64,000 nt of DNA from Actinoallomurus liliacearum (GCF_039542035.1 NZ_BAABHJ010000038.1:62001-126000); one strand, 5' to 3'. Shown: positions 8,074 to 16,560, counted from the first letter of the stretch. Numbers and translations: made by a program. The notes: a model not told the origin generated them from the letters alone.

Positions 8074-9518
8074 TGCGGCCGTACGGTCCGCCGCGGCGAC
8101 CGCACGAGCGCGAGCACGATGATCCCCGCGGCGATGCCCAGCCCCGCCGAGACGGCGTAGACCTCGTTCAGCCCGGAGGCGACGGCCGCGCGGACGATCG
8201 GCAGCCGGGGGGCCTGTCCACCGCTCGCCGCGCCGGCCATCGCGTGCGGGTCGGCCACGTGCCCGGTCAGCAGGTGCTCGATCCGGCCGCGGAAGACAAT
8301 GCCGAGCACGGCGATGCCGAGGGCGTAACCGAGCTGCCGGAACGTGTTCAGGGCGCCGCCGGCCATCCCGCCGCGCTCGGGCGGGACCGCGCTCATCACC
8401 GCCGCCGACAGCACGGGGATCGCCAGTCCGACGCCCACGCCGCCGACGATCAGTCCCGGCATGATCGCAGTCGAGGAGGACCCGGCGTCCAGGACCGCCT
8501 GCAGGCCCGAACCGATGCCGATCAGCAGCAGCCCGATCCCGATGCTCAGCCGGGGCGAGACGCCGTGCAGGAGCCGCGCCCCGGCGGCGGAGACCACGAA
8601 GGACGCCAGGGCGAGCGGGATGAGGGCGGCCCCGGCCCGTACCGGCCCGAGGCCCAGGGCGCCCTGCAGCCACAGGGAGGTGAAGGCGAGACAGGCGAAC
8701 GCCGAGGCCATCATGAGGGCACCACCGACCAGCACGGCGACGAACGACCGGTTGCGGAACAGGCCGAGATCGAGCAGCGGGTGCCGGGTCCGCGTCTCCA
8801 CCACGACGAAGACGGCCAGGGTGACGGCGGCCAGGGCGAACATCGTGAGCGGCGTGGTGGCGGTGAAGCCGTCGTCGCCCGCCCGGATGAGCCCGTAGGT
8901 GAGCGTGCCGGCGCAGGCGGTGAAGGACGCCATCCCCGGCAGGTCGATCCGCGCCTGGCCGGCGCGCCGGGACTCCTTGACGACGGCGAGCGTGAGCACG
9001 ATCGTGACGACGGTGATCGGCAGGTTGACCAGGAAGATGGACCGCCAGTTCACGTGCTGGGTGAGCAGGCCGCCGAGGATCGGGCCGCCGGCCGCCGCCA
9101 AACCGTTGACGGCGCCCCACACGCCGAACGCGACACCCCGGTCCCGGCCCTGGTAGGTGCTGTTCAGGAGGGCGAGGGTCGTCGTGAACATGGCCGCGCC
9201 GCCCACGCCCTGCACGCCGCGCGCGGCGATGAGGGTCGCCGCGTTCGACGCCAGCCCGCAGGCGAGGGAGGCGGCGGCGAACAGCACCAGGCCCACGAGG
9301 TAGACCCGGCGCGCCCCGAACAGGTCCGCGACCGAGCCGGCGCCCAGCAGGAGCGCGGCCAGGGCCAGCGCGTAGATGTCCAGCACCCACTGCAGCGCCG
9401 AGAACGACGCGTCGAGGCTCTTGGCCATGCCGGGGAGCGCGACCGTCACGATCGTGACGTCCACGAGCAGCATGAAGGCTCCGAGACAGACCGCGACGAG
9501 CGGCCACCATTTACGCAT
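8046..9518 (-). CDS. MFS drug exporter, DHA2 (EmrB/QacA) family
   Basis: A 490-residue, 14-helix-type efflux permease. Motif D1 reads LLVDVTIVTVALPGM near residue 17, motif A lies around SVADLFGARRVYLVG, and the LFRNRSF loop precedes the second half. ATG 9518 has AAGGAA 8 nt upstream and gives the classic MRKWWPLVAVCLGAFML start; upstream in-frame codons add only polar residues. It is divergent from a double-AsnC regulator, suggesting local control. The 3' end lies in a 33-bp tandem repeat. Substrate unknown. Confidence 0.88.
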   Translation of the reverse strand: MRKWWPLVAVCLGAFMLLVDVTIVTVALPGMAKSLDASFSALQWVLDIYALALAALLLGAGSVADLFGARRVYLVGLVLFAAASLACGLASNAATLIAARGVQGVGGAAMFTTTLALLNSTYQGRDRGVAFGVWGAVNGLAAAGGPILGGLLTQHVNWRSIFLVNLPITVVTIVLTLAVVKESRRAGQARIDLPGMASFTACAGTLTYGLIRAGDDGFTATTPLTMFALAAVTLAVFVVVETRTRHPLLDLGLFRNRSFVAVLVGGALMMASAFACLAFTSLWLQGALGLGPVRAGAALIPLALASFVVSAAGARLLHGVSPRLSIGIGLLLIGIGSGLQAVLDAGSSSTAIMPGLIVGGVGVGLAIPVLSAAVMSAVPPERGGMAGGALNTFRQLGYALGIAVLGIVFRGRIEHLLTGHVADPHAMAGAASGGQAPRLPIVRAAVASGLNEVYAVSAGLGIAAGIIVLALVRSPRRTVRPQPQREKAAA

Positions 9519-9618
9519 GAGGGGATTCCTTCCGGTTTCATGGTGAGGACTCCACCTTCGCCGGGAGGGACGGAACTCTCCAGCCAGGAGCCGGCGATCG
9601 GCGTTTATCGACACGGGC

Positions 9619-9624
9619 TACTCT
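9619..9624 (+). promoter_or_regulatory. -10 box, leaderless type
   Basis: TACTCT ends 6 nt before the GTG start at 9631. Confidence 0.5.
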
Positions 9625-9630
9625 TCTGCG

Positions 9631-10602
9631 GTGGAATCCCGCACACTCGACGCGCTGGACCGCGATCTCGTCCACGCGCTGCAGATCGACGGCCGGGCCC
9701 CGTTCAGCAAGATCGCCGAGGTGCTCGGGGTCTCCGACCAGACGATCGCCCGCCGATACCGGCGGCTCCGTACGGCGGGGACGCTGCGCGTCGTCGGGGC
9801 CATCGACGGCGGCCGCGTCGGCCTGGTCTCCTGGGCCATCCGGCTCCGGGCCACTCCCGACGTGGCCGGCGCGGTCGCCACCGCGCTCGCCCGCCGCCCG
9901 GACACGTACTGGGTCCACCTGCTCTCCGGCGGAACCGAGATCACCTGCGGCACGCGGACCCGCACGCTGGAGGAACGCGACGACCTGCTGCTGCAGAAGC
10001 TGCCGCGCACAAGCCGGGTGTCGTCGGTCACCGCCCACGCGATCCTCCATTTGTTCGTCGGCGGGTCGATCGGCTGGGCGCGCATGCGGTCGCTCTCGCC
10101 GGAGCAGGCCGAGCGCCTGCGACCGGACCTGCCCGTGCCGGACGACGAGCCGGTGGATCTGAGCGAGGCCGACTACGCGCTGCTGGGCGCGCTGTCCGTC
10201 GACGGGCGCACCGGCCACGCCGAGCTGGCCGCCGTCACCGGGTGGTCGGAGTCCACGGTCCGGCGGCGCATGGACCAGCTCCGCCGCGCCGGCGTGCTGT
10301 TCTACGACATCGACGTGCCGTCGGAGGTCTTCGGCCACCACGTCGAGGCGCGGCTGTGGGTGTCGGTCCAGCCGTCGAAGCTGGTCGCCGTCGGCGAGGC
10401 CATGGCCGGGCACCCCGAGGTCGCGTTCGCGGCGGCCACCACCGGCCCGACCAACCTGTTGGTCGCCGTCTCGTGCCGGGACCCGAACCACCTCTACCGG
10501 TACCTGACCGAGCAGGTCGGTTCGCTGGAGGGCGTCCGCGACGTGGAGACCGCGCCGGTGATCCGTATCCTGAAGCGAGCGGGCGCGACATTGCTTCCGT
10601 AA
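9631..10602 (+). CDS. Lrp/AsnC family regulator with two AsnC modules
   Basis: A 323-residue protein made of two AsnC halves. The first winged helix is about residues 4-60 (LDALDRDLVHALQIDGRAPFS, then SDQTIARRYRRL), followed by a ligand-sensing RAM-like stretch. A second helix-turn-helix lies at about 180-235 (TGHAELAAVTGWSESTVRRR), followed by a second RAM domain to the C-terminus. Such tandem AsnC proteins are common in actinobacteria and act as one-piece dimers; the effector is unknown. It probably regulates the divergent DHA2 exporter. Initiation at GTG 9631 is supported by the -10 box 6 nt upstream. Confidence 0.88.
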   Translation: MESRTLDALDRDLVHALQIDGRAPFSKIAEVLGVSDQTIARRYRRLRTAGTLRVVGAIDGGRVGLVSWAIRLRATPDVAGAVATALARRPDTYWVHLLSGGTEITCGTRTRTLEERDDLLLQKLPRTSRVSSVTAHAILHLFVGGSIGWARMRSLSPEQAERLRPDLPVPDDEPVDLSEADYALLGALSVDGRTGHAELAAVTGWSESTVRRRMDQLRRAGVLFYDIDVPSEVFGHHVEARLWVSVQPSKLVAVGEAMAGHPEVAFAAATTGPTNLLVAVSCRDPNHLYRYLTEQVGSLEGVRDVETAPVIRILKRAGATLLP

Positions 10603-10607
10603 TTGGC

Positions 10608-10637
10608 TTGCCCGGTTTGTGGTCGAGTGCGCATCCT
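10608..10637 (+). promoter_or_regulatory. Promoter of the HEAT-like gene, leaderless type
   Basis: TTGCCC (10608-10613), an 18-bp spacer, and CATCCT (10632-10637) ending 6 nt before GTG 10644. Confidence 0.45.
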
Positions 10638-10643
10638 GCAGCG

Positions 10644-11873
10644 GTGGAACCCATCGTCATTCACCCGGCGGAGTCACTGCACGGCCGCCTGCAGCGCGGC
10701 CGTGGCTGCGCCGCGCGCCGTGCCGCCGGCCTGCCCGGCGCGCGCGAACTGATCTACGACTGCGTGAGCCGCGACCCTCGATGGGACACCCTCGAGGCCC
10801 GCGGCCTTTATTACGCCCGACTGATCCTCGACCTGGAGCTGGAGACCGGCCCCCTAGCCGAACACATATTCGATCCCATTGATCCGTTGGACGCCGAGCC
10901 CGACCGCACCAACCTGGCGCTCGACGTCCTGTCCCAGCTCGTCCGCCTCGGCCGGCGCGAGGCCGCCGTGCCGCTGCGCCGGTACGCCGCCGAGGGCGCG
11001 AACTGGTACACCGCCCTGCAGGCTCTGGTGGAGCTCGACGACCCCGCCCTGGCGGAAGGGCTCGACGAGGTCGCGGCCGCCCGCTGCGACGACCGCTCCC
11101 TCGCGTGGCTGTGCGGAGTGGACGGCGCGGTGACGCGGATGTGGGCCCGCCGCCAACCCCGGATCGCCGCCGCCCGCAGACCCGAGCCCCGCCCGCACGA
11201 GCCGAGACCCTCGCTCACCGGCCGCTCCGACGCCGACCTGGCGGCCCTCGTCCGCGCGGACGACACCGCCACCACCGCCGCCATCCTCGAACTCGGCCGC
11301 CGCCGCAGTGCCCTGGTCCTCGACCTGGCCGAGGAGCTCCTGCCGGGCGGCGCCCACGACGGCCCCCTGTGCCGGGCCGTACGCGACCTGGGCCCCGCCG
11401 CGCTGGGCCGCGCCCGGCTGTGGACCGCCGAGCGACGGTCCTACCAGGACGTCGGCATCGACGTGCTGGCCGCGCACGGGACGGAGTCCGACGCCCCGCC
11501 GCTCCTCGAGTCCCTCGAGGACGCCCTGGACGAGGAGGACTGGGACCTGGCCGCGGTGCCCGCCGACGGGCTCGGCCGCCTGCGCGCACGGCCCGCGATC
11601 CCGCTGCTGCTGTACGGCTGGGAGGAGAGTGCCTCGTCCCAGCTGCGCGCCAACCTGCTCGGCGCGCTCACCAGGATCGACTCGCACGTCGCGGAGCCGT
11701 ACCTGGTGGAGGCCCTGTGGGACTGTGAGGGCGGGGCGCGCCGCATCGCCGCCGAGGCGGTGCCCCTCGACGGCGCGACCCGGGCCCGGCTGCGCCGGCT
11801 CCGCCACGAGGACGCCGAGGAGCCCGCCGTCCGCGCCGCGGCCGGCGAACGCCTGTCCGGCTCCCTGAACTGA
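10644..11873 (+). CDS. HEAT-repeat-like hypothetical protein
   Basis: A 409-residue soluble protein rich in Ala, Arg, Leu and Asp, with no membrane segment or signal peptide. It shows serial helical pairs such as LALDVLSQLVRLGRREAAV, TALQALVELDDPALAEGL and VAEPYLVEALWDCEGGARR. This is typical of HEAT/armadillo scaffolds that mediate protein contacts. I do not recognise a specific family and infer no enzyme activity. The GTG start is chosen from the promoter spacing and the start of homologous-looking sequence; the upstream in-frame region is the antisense of other genes. Convergent with the FAD monooxygenase. Its last 8 codons and the following bases are duplicated just downstream. Confidence 0.6.
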   Translation: MEPIVIHPAESLHGRLQRGRGCAARRAAGLPGARELIYDCVSRDPRWDTLEARGLYYARLILDLELETGPLAEHIFDPIDPLDAEPDRTNLALDVLSQLVRLGRREAAVPLRRYAAEGANWYTALQALVELDDPALAEGLDEVAAARCDDRSLAWLCGVDGAVTRMWARRQPRIAAARRPEPRPHEPRPSLTGRSDADLAALVRADDTATTAAILELGRRRSALVLDLAEELLPGGAHDGPLCRAVRDLGPAALGRARLWTAERRSYQDVGIDVLAAHGTESDAPPLLESLEDALDEEDWDLAAVPADGLGRLRARPAIPLLLYGWEESASSQLRANLLGALTRIDSHVAEPYLVEALWDCEGGARRIAAEAVPLDGATRARLRRLRHEDAEEPAVRAAAGERLSGSLN

Positions 11874-11941
11874 GCCGCGGCTCCGATTCCATCGAATGCC
11901 TGTCCGGCCGGCCGAACCGAGCCGCGGCTCCGGTTCCATCG
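11851..11941. repeat. 44-bp imperfect duplication spanning a stop codon
   Basis: Positions 11851-11894 and 11898-11941 match over most of 44 bp. Each copy contains the 12-bp palindrome GAGCCGCGGCTC, which could pair as a convergent terminator. The first copy carries the last codons and TGA of the HEAT-like gene. Confidence 0.7.
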
Positions 11942-11962
11942 CCTCGAGGCGGCAGGGCGCGC

Positions 11963-13099
11963 TCAGCGGTCCACCGCGAGCTCGGACAGCCGCATCGCCA
12001 GCCCGCGCCGCACCGCCGCGTTGTGGCCGGCCACCGTCAGGAGGGTGTTGCGCACGGCGCGGGCGGCGGGCCCGCCGGCGGTGGCGGCGCGGGTCATCCG
12101 GTCGGTCATCGCCACGACGCCGGCGGCCACCGGGCGCCGCGCCTCCTCGTAGCCGTCCTCGGCGCCGTCGGCGAGCCGGCGGGCCAGGTCCACCGCGTCC
12201 TGGATGCCGGTGTTCATCCCCTGGCCGCCGGCCGGGCTGTGCACGTGGGCGGCGTCGCCGGCGAGGAAGATCCGTCCGGCCCGGTAGTGGTCGGCGATCC
12301 GGTGGTGCACCCGGAACCGCGAGCTCCACACGACGTCGTGGACACGCGCCGGGGTGGCACGCGGGCCCCGGGCGCCGAGCAGGTCGCGCACGTCGGCGGC
12401 GTCCGGGTGCTCGGGGGCGTCGTCGACGGTCGCGACGACCCGGTGCCGGCCCCCCGGCAGCGGCGCGACGACGACCAGCCCGTCCGGGGAGAAGAACAGC
12501 TGGACCTCGTCGTCCGGCAGGCCCCACTCGAGGTGGACGTCGGCGAGGACGAACGACTGCGGGTAGGCGTCGCCCGTGAAGCCGATGCCGGCCTGCTCGC
12601 GGACGACGCTGTGCATGCCGTCCGCGCCGACGACGTGGCGCGCCCGGACCGTCGCCCCGTCGGCCAGCCGAATGGTGGCGCCGTCGGCGTCGCCCGTCAC
12701 CGCGGTCACCTCCCGGCCCCGGTGGACCTCGCCGCCGAGCGCCCGCAGGCGGCGGAGCAGGACCTCCTCGGTGGTGCTCTGCGGGACCATGAGCGTGTAG
12801 GGGTGCGCGGTGGGCAGCCCGCCGAAGTCGACTCTCATGAGCGTCCGGTCCCGGTCCCGGACCGTGAACGTCGGGACGATCACTCCGCGCTCGACGAGCT
12901 CGCCGGCGACCTTCAGCGGCTCGAGGACCTCGAGGGTCCGGGCGTGCACCACGGCGGCGCGGGAGGTGTTAGCCCCCTCGGCCGCCTTGTCCAGCAGCAC
13001 GGCGTCCTTCCCCCGGTCGACCAGTGACGCGGCCAGGGCCAGGCCGGTGGGGCCGGCGCCGACGACGGCGACCTCGACGGTGTCGGGAAGCTTCGGCAT
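11963..13099 (-). CDS. FAD-dependent monooxygenase (PHBH/aromatic hydroxylase type)
   Basis: A 378-residue class A flavoprotein hydroxylase. The Rossmann motif VVGAGPTGLALA is at the N-terminus (about 12-23), the DG motif is VVGADGMHSVV mid-protein, and the GD motif RIFLAGDAAHVHSP with GGQGMNTGIQDA follows. It probably hydroxylates an aromatic or polyketide-like substrate using NAD(P)H and O2; the substrate cannot be inferred. ATG 13099 has GGAGG 6 nt upstream. It is divergent from a TetR regulator. Two perfect palindromic operators lie between them, so the enzyme is likely induced by its substrate or a toxic compound. Confidence 0.9.
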   Translation of the reverse strand: MPKLPDTVEVAVVGAGPTGLALAASLVDRGKDAVLLDKAAEGANTSRAAVVHARTLEVLEPLKVAGELVERGVIVPTFTVRDRDRTLMRVDFGGLPTAHPYTLMVPQSTTEEVLLRRLRALGGEVHRGREVTAVTGDADGATIRLADGATVRARHVVGADGMHSVVREQAGIGFTGDAYPQSFVLADVHLEWGLPDDEVQLFFSPDGLVVVAPLPGGRHRVVATVDDAPEHPDAADVRDLLGARGPRATPARVHDVVWSSRFRVHHRIADHYRAGRIFLAGDAAHVHSPAGGQGMNTGIQDAVDLARRLADGAEDGYEEARRPVAAGVVAMTDRMTRAATAGGPAARAVRNTLLTVAGHNAAVRRGLAMRLSELAVDR

Positions 13100-13128
13100 G
13101 GTGACCTCCGAGAAGTCAACAGATGATG

Positions 13129-13187
13129 GCCAACGGACGTTGGCAGAAGAGTAACCCGCGACACGGCGTTTGCCAACACTCGTTGGC
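13129..13187. promoter_or_regulatory. Two TetR operators
   Basis: GCCAAC-4-GTTGGC occurs at 13129-13144 and again at 13172-13187, centres 43 bp apart (about four helical turns). The second touches the tetR -10 box; the first lies close to the monooxygenase start. Confidence 0.8.
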
Positions 13188-13188
13188 C

Positions 13189-13194
13189 TACACT
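13189..13194 (+). promoter_or_regulatory. -10 box of the tetR gene, leaderless type
   Basis: TACACT ends 7 nt before ATG 13202 and directly follows the second operator, which would allow autorepression. Confidence 0.55.
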
Positions 13195-13201
13195 TGGTGG
13201 C

Positions 13202-13762
13202 ATGGCTTTCACCGCTCGCTCCGAGGAGACCCGGGCCGCGATCCTCGCCGCCGCCCGCCGCCGCTTCGCCGCCGACGGCTACGAGCGGGCGACCGTTCGC
13301 GCCATCGCCGCCGACGCGGACATCGATCCCTCGATGGTCATCCGCTACTACGGGTCCAAGGAGGGTCTGTTCGCCGCCGCGGTCGACGTGGACCTGCGGC
13401 TTCCGGACCTGGCCGCCCTGCCCCCCGACCGGGTCGGAGAGGTCTTCGTGCGGCACTTCCTGGCGCTGTGGGAGGGTCCTGGGCCCGGTGAGGTGCTGAC
13501 CGTCCTCCTGCGGTCCGCGGTCACGAACGAGAGCGCCGCCGAGCGCATGCGCATGATCTTCGCCACCCAGGTCGCGACGGCACTCGGCCCGTCCGTCGAG
13601 GACGGCCCCACCCGGGCCGCCCTCGTCGCCGGCCAGGTCCTGGGCGTCGCGCTGTGCCGTTACATCCTGCGGCTGCCGCCCATGGTCGCCCTCGATGCCG
13701 AGACGCTCGTCGCCTACCTCGCCCCGACGGTCCAGCGGTACATCGGCGCGCCTCTGGCCTAG
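13202..13762 (+). CDS. TetR family transcriptional regulator
   Basis: A 186-residue TetR repressor. The DNA-binding head (about 8-55) reads TRAAILAAARRRFAADGYE, then TVRAIAADADIDPSMVIRYYG, with the usual YYGSKEGLF junction. The C-terminal ligand domain resembles the TetR_C_33/AcrR-like group. It probably represses the divergent FAD monooxygenase and itself through the two GCCAAC/GTTGGC palindromes. The ATG is favoured by the -10 box 7 nt upstream and by the family start. Confidence 0.92.
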   Translation: MAFTARSEETRAAILAAARRRFAADGYERATVRAIAADADIDPSMVIRYYGSKEGLFAAAVDVDLRLPDLAALPPDRVGEVFVRHFLALWEGPGPGEVLTVLLRSAVTNESAAERMRMIFATQVATALGPSVEDGPTRAALVAGQVLGVALCRYILRLPPMVALDAETLVAYLAPTVQRYIGAPLA

Positions 13763-13789
13763 TGGGACGGCCCGTGTTACGCCATAGAC

Positions 13790-15163
13790 ATGGGCGCCAG
13801 CAGAAGGCGGGACGACCAGGTGGCCGCGCACGTGGCGGAACGGGTCGAAACCGGCCGCATCGACCTCGTCCGGTTCCTCTACGCCGACCACGGCGGCATC
13901 ATCCGCGGCAAGTCCGTGGCCGGGCCGCGGGTCGCCGAGCGGCTCCACACGGGCATCGGCCACACGGTCGCCATGATGGCGATGACCATGCTCGACACGC
14001 TGCAGCCGGTCGAGGGCATGGGCCCCGTCGGCGAGGTCCGCATCCTGGCCGACCCCTCGACCTTCACGCCGCTCCCGTACGCGCCCGGCGCCGCCGTGAT
14101 GCTGTCGGACCTCGTCCAGCCCGACGGCCGGCCGTGGGCGGCGTGCCCGCGCACCTTCCTCAAACAGGCCGTCGCCGAGCTCGCGGACGTCGGCTACTCC
14201 GTCCTCGCGGCGTTCGAGCCGGAGTTCACGCTGGGCCGCCGGACGCCGACCGACCAGGGCCCGGACCGGCTCGTCCCGATCGACGACAGCCTCTGCTACT
14301 CCGCCACGGGCTTCCACGCCGCGCACGACTTCGCGGTCGAACTGCTGCACGCCCTGGAGGCCCAGGGCATGCGCGTGGAGCACTACCACCCCGAACTCGG
14401 GCACGGGCAGCAGGAGATGTCCATCCGGCCTGCCCCGCCCCTGCGCGCCGCCGACAACCACGTGCTCTACCGCGAGACCGTACGGGCCGTGGCGATGCGG
14501 CAGGGGCTGTGGGCCTCGCTCGCGCCCAAGCCCATCGCCGGCCAGGCGGGCAACGGCTGCCACCTGCACCTGTCGCTGTGGTCCGGCGACCGCAACGTCT
14601 TCCACGACCCGGCGGGCGCGTACGGGCTGTCGAACGAGGGCCGCTGGTTCATCGGCGGCCTCCTGGCGCACCTGCCCGCGCTGACGGCGCTCACCTCCGG
14701 CACCGTCAACGGTTTCCGCCGCCTCGTGCCCCGGTCGTGGGCGAGCGCGTACGCCTGCTACGGCTCGGACAACCGCGAGGCCGCGGTGCGGATCTGCTCG
14801 CCGATGCGCGACGCGGCCGAGGAGAGCACCAACCTGGAGCTCAAGCCGTCGGACTCGTCCGCCAACCCGTACCTGTCGCTCGGGGCGGTCATCCGCGCCG
14901 GACTGGACGGCATCCGGTGTAAGACCGAGCCTGGCGCGGCCGTCGACGTGGACCCCGACACCCTTCCCGAGGCCGACCGCCCGCCACGCCTGCCGTCATC
15001 CCTCGGCGAGGCGCTCGACGCCCTCGAGGCCGACGACCTGCTCATGACGGCCCTCGGCCCGTTGCGCGGCGCCGCCTACCTGGCCGTCAAGCGCGCCGAC
15101 GTCGAGGCCTTCGCCGGAAGAGACGCCGATTACGAGTGCTTCCACCACTTCACGAAGTTCTGA
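13790..15163 (+). CDS. Glutamine synthetase family gamma-glutamyl ligase
   Basis: A 457-residue glutamine-synthetase fold protein. The N-terminal beta-grasp shows RFLYADHGGIIRGKS (about 28-42). The catalytic domain carries the metal-binding EPEF (about 144), HPELGHGQQEMSI (about 203-215), GQAGNGCHLHLSLW and NREAAVRI, and ends with LKPSDSSANPYLSLG. It should form a gamma-glutamyl bond on an amine using ATP. Sequence features differ from the type I ammonia-assimilating GlnA (no adenylylation loop seen). A polyamine- or amine-specific ligase (PuuA/GlnA3-like or GlnT-like) is therefore more likely; the substrate is open. It follows the TetR gene on the same strand after 27 bp, possibly in one unit. 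Confidence 0.85.
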   Translation: MGASRRRDDQVAAHVAERVETGRIDLVRFLYADHGGIIRGKSVAGPRVAERLHTGIGHTVAMMAMTMLDTLQPVEGMGPVGEVRILADPSTFTPLPYAPGAAVMLSDLVQPDGRPWAACPRTFLKQAVAELADVGYSVLAAFEPEFTLGRRTPTDQGPDRLVPIDDSLCYSATGFHAAHDFAVELLHALEAQGMRVEHYHPELGHGQQEMSIRPAPPLRAADNHVLYRETVRAVAMRQGLWASLAPKPIAGQAGNGCHLHLSLWSGDRNVFHDPAGAYGLSNEGRWFIGGLLAHLPALTALTSGTVNGFRRLVPRSWASAYACYGSDNREAAVRICSPMRDAAEESTNLELKPSDSSANPYLSLGAVIRAGLDGIRCKTEPGAAVDVDPDTLPEADRPPRLPSSLGEALDALEADDLLMTALGPLRGAAYLAVKRADVEAFAGRDADYECFHHFTKF

Positions 15164-15168
15164 ACCGG

Positions 15169-15217
15169 TGATCACTGGCGTCCGCTGTGCTCTACGCGCA
15201 GTGACCGCCAGTGATCA
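15169..15217. repeat. 49-bp palindromic element, copy A
   Basis: Perfect 12-bp terminal inverted repeats, TGATCACTGGCG and CGCCAGTGATCA. In reverse complement it shares 19 of 20 left-end and all 11 right-end bases with the element at 27261-27309, also 49 bp. It lies between convergent genes and starts exactly at the stop codon of the hydrolase pseudogene. It may act as a bidirectional terminator or be a small dispersed repeat. Confidence 0.75.
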
Positions 15218-15762
15218 GCCTGACATCGCCGACCAGAACGCCTGGAGTGCCGTGGTGAAGCGCCGTGGGGCGTCGACGTTGGCGAGGTGGCCGGCGCCGG
15301 GGATCTCCTGGATGTCCGCGTGGGCGAGGCCGGCGGCGATGCGCTCGGCGTGGGAGCGGGGCGTCCTCGTGTCGTGCTCTCCGACGAGGAGCAGGACCGG
15401 GCAGCGGACCTCGGGCAGGAGCGGGCGCAGGTCGGTGCCGAAACAGCGGTGGGCGGCGGTCGTGTACGCCTTCAGCGGGGTACCGGCCAGAACCTCGCGC
15501 GACCGTGGTCCGGTCGACTCCCGAACGAGCCCGGACGCGCGCTGGTCGCGGCGCCGGCGTCGTCGAGCAGCGCGGCGAGCTCGGCCCCGGCCGGGGATCG
15601 GCCGTGGCCGGGCAGGTCGGCGAGGAGCAGGCGCCGGTCGGCGGCCAGGAACGGCGCACAGGGATGCCACATCGTGTGGTCGAGCCCGAGGCTGTGCAGC
15701 AGCAGGACCGGCTCCTGTTCGGAACCCGGGCCGATCACCTCGGCGAAGGGGCGGGCGGTCAT
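15215..15762 (-). pseudogene. Alpha/beta hydrolase, internally deleted and frameshifted
   Basis: From ATG 15762 one frame reads an intact hydrolase N-terminus: PVLLLHSLGLDHTMWHP (oxyanion region) and LADLPGHGRSP, to about 15540. The C-terminal half continues in another frame with DLRPLLPEVRCPVLLLVG, then EHDTRTP (acid residue) and IPGAGHLANVDAP (catalytic His), to the stop at 15215. Compared with 3-oxoadipate enol-lactonase-like proteins of about 250 residues, some 85-95 residues are missing. The missing part includes the GxSxG nucleophile elbow. The product would be inactive. The start overlaps the iclR stop as ATGA, so it was once coupled to the regulator. Confidence 0.75.
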
Positions 15763-16547
15763 CCGGTCACCGCCTCGGCGTGCCCGAGACCGGCCGAGAT
15801 CCGGGCGGCGGCGGCCGTGACGGCCGCGGCCAGCTCGCGCCGGCGCGCGGGGCCGAAGCGGGCTTCGGGCACGCAGCAGCCGACCGCGGCGACGGGCGTT
15901 CCGGTGTAGTCGCGGATGACGGCGCCGACGCCGCACACGCCGGGACGCCACGACGACTCGTTGATCGCGTATCCCCGCTCGCGCACGCGCGTCAGCTCCT
16001 CGGCCAGCCGCTCGGGCTCGGTGATCGTGTTCTCGGTGTAGCGCCGCAGTCCGGCCTCGCCCACGCGCGCCATCTCGGCGGGCGGCTGGTAGGCGAGGAG
16101 GGCCCGCCCGGGCGCCACACAGTGCGCCGGGGCGCGGGCTCCCACCCGGGACTGCGGCGCGACGGGCAGCCGGGAGTCCAGCTTGGCGAGGTAGACGACC
16201 TCACCCCGGTCGTACACGCACAGGTGGACGACCTCGCCGGTGACCGTGTTCAGCTCCTCCAGGTACGGCCGGGCGACGTCGCCGAGCCGCACTCCCGCCA
16301 GGACGCTCATGCCGAGCTCCACGCAGCGCAGACCCGCACGGTACAGGCCCGTCTCGGGGTCCTGCTCGGCGTAGCCCCGCGCCACCAGGGTGGCGAGCAG
16401 CCGATGTGTGGTCGCCTTCGACCGCCCGCACGCGTCGGCGACGCGGCCGAGTGACCGGGGTCCCTGCGCCGCGAGGAGCTCGAGGACGTCGAGAGCGTGG
16501 GCGACCGCCTGGACCGGTTGCTCGTCGCCGTCGTTGCTTGACCTCAT
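15759..16547 (-). CDS. IclR family transcriptional regulator
   Basis: A 262-residue IclR protein. The N-terminal winged helix covers about 12-72 (QAVAHALDVLELLAAQGPRSL, then KATTHRLLATLVARGYAEQ). The effector domain covers about 85-255 and includes the small-molecule pocket stretch APAHCVAPGRALLAYQP and the C-terminal GVGAVIRDYTGTPVAAVG. Such proteins commonly control catabolism of aromatic or small organic acids. It is divergent from a RidA-family gene; repeated GGAATG boxes lie between. It probably regulates that gene and originally the adjoining hydrolase, which is now broken. Confidence 0.92.
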   Translation of the reverse strand: MRSSNDGDEQPVQAVAHALDVLELLAAQGPRSLGRVADACGRSKATTHRLLATLVARGYAEQDPETGLYRAGLRCVELGMSVLAGVRLGDVARPYLEELNTVTGEVVHLCVYDRGEVVYLAKLDSRLPVAPQSRVGARAPAHCVAPGRALLAYQPPAEMARVGEAGLRRYTENTITEPERLAEELTRVRERGYAINESSWRPGVCGVGAVIRDYTGTPVAAVGCCVPEARFGPARRRELAAAVTAAAARISAGLGHAEAVTG

Positions 16548-16560
16548 GGGCGGAGAATAC

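Noticed and set aside
8037..9630. Long plus-strand ORF antisense to the MFS gene, running into the HEAT-like gene
   Set aside because: A composition shadow; the true HEAT-like gene starts at 10644 with its own promoter.
11963..14671. A 902-residue minus-strand ORF over the GS-like gene
   Set aside because: Only the last 378 residues encode a recognisable monooxygenase; the rest is antisense of tetR and the glutamine synthetase-like gene.
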